DNA of 7,916 nucleotides, taken from assembly GCA_946631075.1 (NCBI GenBank), contig CAMOZS010000070.1, positions 1 through 7,916 of the forward strand, written 5' to 3'. This document shows positions 6,131-7,916 of this stretch, one piece after another. The position numbers and the translations under genes were made by a program. Positions within the stretch are counted from its first letter, which is position 1, and each line of letters starts with the position of its first letter. The notes under the pieces are model-generated. The model had not been told where the DNA came from. It worked only from the letters and a program-made list of their open reading frames with translations, and made no database searches. Origin of the DNA: an uncultured Bacillota bacterium (GTDB lineage Bacteria > Bacillota > Clostridia > Peptostreptococcales > Anaerovoracaceae).

Positions 6131-6135
6131 TTATC

Positions 6136-7916
6136 ATGGACGAGAACAATAAGAACCTTACGGAAACCGAAACAACGGAATACGAACCGAATTTCATCCT
6201 GCAGCCGGACCCGGCCGAGAGCGCCGGGCCACAGACAGCTGCAGCCGAGAACACGCAGCCGCACACAGCTGCAGCCGGCAGCGAAGATCCTCAGCCGGTC
6301 AGAGCCGAGACTACGGATCCCCAGCCGGCCAGGACCGAGGCCCCCAGGTCTTCTGAAGGCCCGGCGGATGCCCTCAGGGCGGCCCGCGCAAAGGCTGATG
6401 CTCTCCGGGCAGCGGCAGCCAAGGCGGATCAGGCCGGGCAGCCATACCGCAGAGAGACCTCAGCCTACGGAGATCCGGCAGACTTTGATCAGGCCCAGGG
6501 AAGACCAGCCTTTGAGAATCCCAGCTTTGATCCCGGATTCACAGGAAGCTACACCGATCCCAGATCCCAGTTCCGGGCCGGCGAATCCGCCTCCTGGAGC
6601 AACGGGGAAGTCCACCGCAGCCGCAAACAGGTGAAGGAGAGCATCCTCAAGAGGAAAAAAGAGAAGGCTCCGGCCAAGCCGATCATGCTGACCCGAAAGG
6701 CCCTGGCCCTTCTGATCGCCGGCTGCCTGTGCCTGTCCTGTCTGTTCGGCCTGGGCGGCGCGGCCATGGGCATCACCCTTGCCCAGAAGACTCCGGCAGA
6801 CACCACGCAGACAGCCTCCTCCGAGACCTCCTCAAGCACAGGGACCCATACGGCGGGCTACACTCTGGAGAGCGCTACCGGAAGCAATATGACCATCAAG
6901 GAGATCACCTCCGCGGCCAAGAACAGCGTCGTCGAGATCCGGACCGAGAGCGTCTCCTCTGACTCCTGGATGCAGTCCTACGTCACGGAAGGCGCGGGAA
7001 GCGGCGTTATCATCAGCGAAGATGGCTATATCATGACCAACAACCACGTCATCGAGAACGCCAGCAAGATCAAGGTCACGACAGCCGATGAGAAAGAATA
7101 CGAGGCCCAGCTGATCGGGGCCGATGATACCAATGATGTGGCGGTCCTGAAGATCGACGCGGACGGCCTCACCCCGGCCACCTACGGGAACAGCAGCGAA
7201 CTGGAAGTCGGCGACATGGCCGTCGCCATCGGAAATCCGCTGGGAGAGCTGGGCGGCACAGTCACCGCGGGCATCATCAGCGCGACGGACAGAGAGCTTG
7301 CCATTGACGGCAAGACCATGCATCTGCTGCAGACCGACAGCTCCATCAACCCGGGCAACTCCGGCGGCGGTCTCTTCAACGGAAGCGGCCAGCTGGTCGG
7401 CCTGGTCGTAGCCAAATCCTCCGGCTCCGATGTCGAGGGACTGGGCTTCGCCATCCCGATCAACACAGCTGCCGACTGCGCTCAGCAGCTGATCGACAAG
7501 GGTTATGTCAGCGGACAGCCGTCGACCGGAATGACCTATCAGGAAGGCTCTGCGTCCGCGGCCAATGACCCCTTCGGAGGTATCGACTCCCTCTTCGGAG
7601 GCAGCACCGGAGTCTTTATCTACAGCGTCGACGGGGAGAACGCCAAGAAGGCAGGATTCCAGCCCGGCGATCAGGTCTATGCCGTCGATGGTACGACCAT
7701 CACCAAATTCGACGATCTTTCGACCATCATTTCCTCCCATAAGGTTGGTGACACGTTGAAATTCACGGTCATCCGGGGCGGACAGGAAAAGAACATCAAG
7801 CTTGAGCTGGAAGAGAAAACGCCGGTGAACCAGAAGGATTCCGGAAACGACCAGAACGGCCAGAACAGCCAGAACAACCAGGACCAGAATGGTCAGGGCC
7901 AGAACGGGCAGGAGAA
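6136..7916 (+). CDS. Membrane-anchored HtrA/DegP-type serine protease with PDZ domain, 3' end cut by the window edge
   Basis: Surface protein quality-control protease of the HtrA/DegP family (S1C), read by hand for 593 codons without a stop. Domain order: a charged, Pro/Ala/Glu-rich cytoplasmic region (1-185) with decapeptide repeats; a basic stretch (161-188); one membrane anchor (about 188-215, LALLIAGCLCLSCLFGLGG, three Cys); a Ser/Thr-rich linker (219-250); a trypsin-like domain (about 255-455); a PDZ domain (about 460-560); and a Gln/Asn-rich tail. The catalytic triad is complete: His304 in TNNHVI, Asp334 in TNDVAVLKI, Ser409 in INPGNSGGG. GAGSGVIISEDGYIMTN (286-302) and VGDMAVAIGNPLG (358-370) are also typical. 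In the PDZ domain, TGVFIYSV (491-498) is the peptide-binding loop and AGFQPGDQVYAVDG (506-519) is the hallmark. A Gly/Phe-rich insert (GSASAANDPFGGIDSLFGGS, 471-490) precedes that loop. The protease should face outside. It is transcribed divergently from hslO. Firmicute paralogues are named htrA, htrB or yyxA, so I give no symbol. Confidence 0.95.
   Translation, partial: MDENNKNLTETETTEYEPNFILQPDPAESAGPQTAAAENTQPHTAAAGSEDPQPVRAETTDPQPARTEAPRSSEGPADALRAARAKADALRAAAAKADQAGQPYRRETSAYGDPADFDQAQGRPAFENPSFDPGFTGSYTDPRSQFRAGESASWSNGEVHRSRKQVKESILKRKKEKAPAKPIMLTRKALALLIAGCLCLSCLFGLGGAAMGITLAQKTPADTTQTASSETSSSTGTHTAGYTLESATGSNMTIKEITSAAKNSVVEIRTESVSSDSWMQSYVTEGAGSGVIISEDGYIMTNNHVIENASKIKVTTADEKEYEAQLIGADDTNDVAVLKIDADGLTPATYGNSSELEVGDMAVAIGNPLGELGGTVTAGIISATDRELAIDGKTMHLLQTDSSINPGNSGGGLFNGSGQLVGLVVAKSSGSDVEGLGFAIPINTAADCAQQLIDKGYVSGQPSTGMTYQEGSASAANDPFGGIDSLFGGSTGVFIYSVDGENAKKAGFQPGDQVYAVDGTTITKFDDLSTIISSHKVGDTLKFTVIRGGQEKNIKLELEEKTPVNQKDSGNDQNGQNSQNNQDQNGQGQNGQE
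6226..6345 (+). repeat. Four degenerate 30 bp tandem repeats encoding a decapeptide
   Basis: Residues 31-70 of the HtrA-like protein split into four decapeptides: GPQTAAAENT, QPHTAAAGSE, DPQPVRAETT and DPQPARTEAP. The DNA repeats too: ACAGCTGCAGCCG occurs at 6235-6247 and 6265-6277, and a 24 bp near-match occurs at 6286-6309 and 6316-6339, each pair 30 bp apart. It lies in the cytoplasmic region, so copy number could vary without harming the protease domain. Confidence 0.7.
6367..6426 (+). repeat. Two tandem decapeptide repeats (DALRAARAKA / DALRAAAAKA)
   Basis: Residues 78-87 and 88-97 of the HtrA-like protein differ at one position. The composition favours an alpha helix with Arg and Lys at regular spacing. 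This second repeat type follows the Pro-rich repeats after a short gap and has the same 10-residue period. Confidence 0.65.
7852..7916 (+). repeat. Gln/Asn-rich tail coded by 6-9 bp repeats
   Basis: CAGAAC-type units recur at 7852, 7861, 7870, 7885 (CAGAATGGT) and 7900, with CAGGAC, CAGGGC and CAGGAG hexamers between and after them. They encode QNG/QNS/QNN-type tripeptides after the PDZ domain. The tail is probably disordered and outside the cell. The array runs to the window edge, so its full length is unknown. Confidence 0.7.

Noticed and set aside
5972..6135. CIRCE (HrcA) operator between hslO and htrA
   Set aside because: No TTAGCACTC-N9-GAGTGCTAA-like repeat is present on either strand.
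6121..6138. In-frame ATG at 6121 as start of the htrA-like gene
   Set aside because: No ribosome binding site lies before it, and it overlaps the AGAGGTG site that serves the ATG at 6136.
6832..7740. A 302-codon minus-strand open frame opposite the htrA-like gene
   Set aside because: Asp/Gly/Val-rich shadow of the protease and PDZ domains, which carry the full catalytic triad on the plus strand.

Overview
This 7.9 kb window looks like chromosomal DNA from an anaerobic Firmicute of class Clostridia. The genes are GC-rich, while the intergenic gaps are AT-rich with strong AAGGAGG-type ribosome binding sites. The evidence for the group is a clostridial-type 3-hydroxybutyryl-CoA dehydrogenase, a short-form (411 aa) glucose-6-phosphate isomerase, an HSP33 chaperone, DUF1846 and DUF1934 proteins, and a membrane-anchored HtrA protease. 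I cannot name a genus. No mobile element, CRISPR array, tRNA or rRNA is visible.

Layout, right to left on the minus strand: hslO (5971-5054), a DUF1934/YwiB-like gene (5057-4632, overlapping hslO by 4 bp), a DUF1846/UPF0371 gene (4598-3075), an AEC-family permease (3051-2095) and pgi (2077-842). The gaps between these genes are only -4, 33, 23 and 17 bp, so they form one probable five-gene operon. Its likely promoter lies just upstream of hslO, with an extended -10 at 6006-6014. After pgi comes a 132 bp AT-rich gap, then hbd (709 to beyond the left edge). This gap carries a near-consensus sigma-A promoter (TTCACA-N17-TATAAT, with A-tracts upstream) and an 18 bp inverted repeat, TTGTTACATATTTAACAA. 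The repeat matches the clostridial Rex operator consensus except at one base and sits just downstream of the predicted transcription start. A perfect 14 bp palindrome overlaps the pgi stop codon.

On the plus strand, divergent from hslO across a 164 bp region, is an htrA/degP-like protease gene (6136 to beyond the right edge). It has an unusual repeat-rich cytoplasmic N-terminus of about 185 aa, one membrane anchor, a complete His-Asp-Ser protease domain, a PDZ domain and a Gln/Asn-rich tail.

Themes: the divergent pair hslO/htrA joins cytoplasmic redox-activated chaperoning to surface protein quality control. The hbd unit appears to be controlled by the NADH/NAD+ ratio through Rex. Yet the encoded Hbd has Ser-Ser where NADH-specific Hbd enzymes have an acidic residue, which suggests altered (possibly NADPH) cofactor preference. 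The Rex site together with this cofactor-site change is the most interesting observation here. Otherwise the window is mostly recognisable housekeeping content, and I did not find a clearly new multi-gene system.
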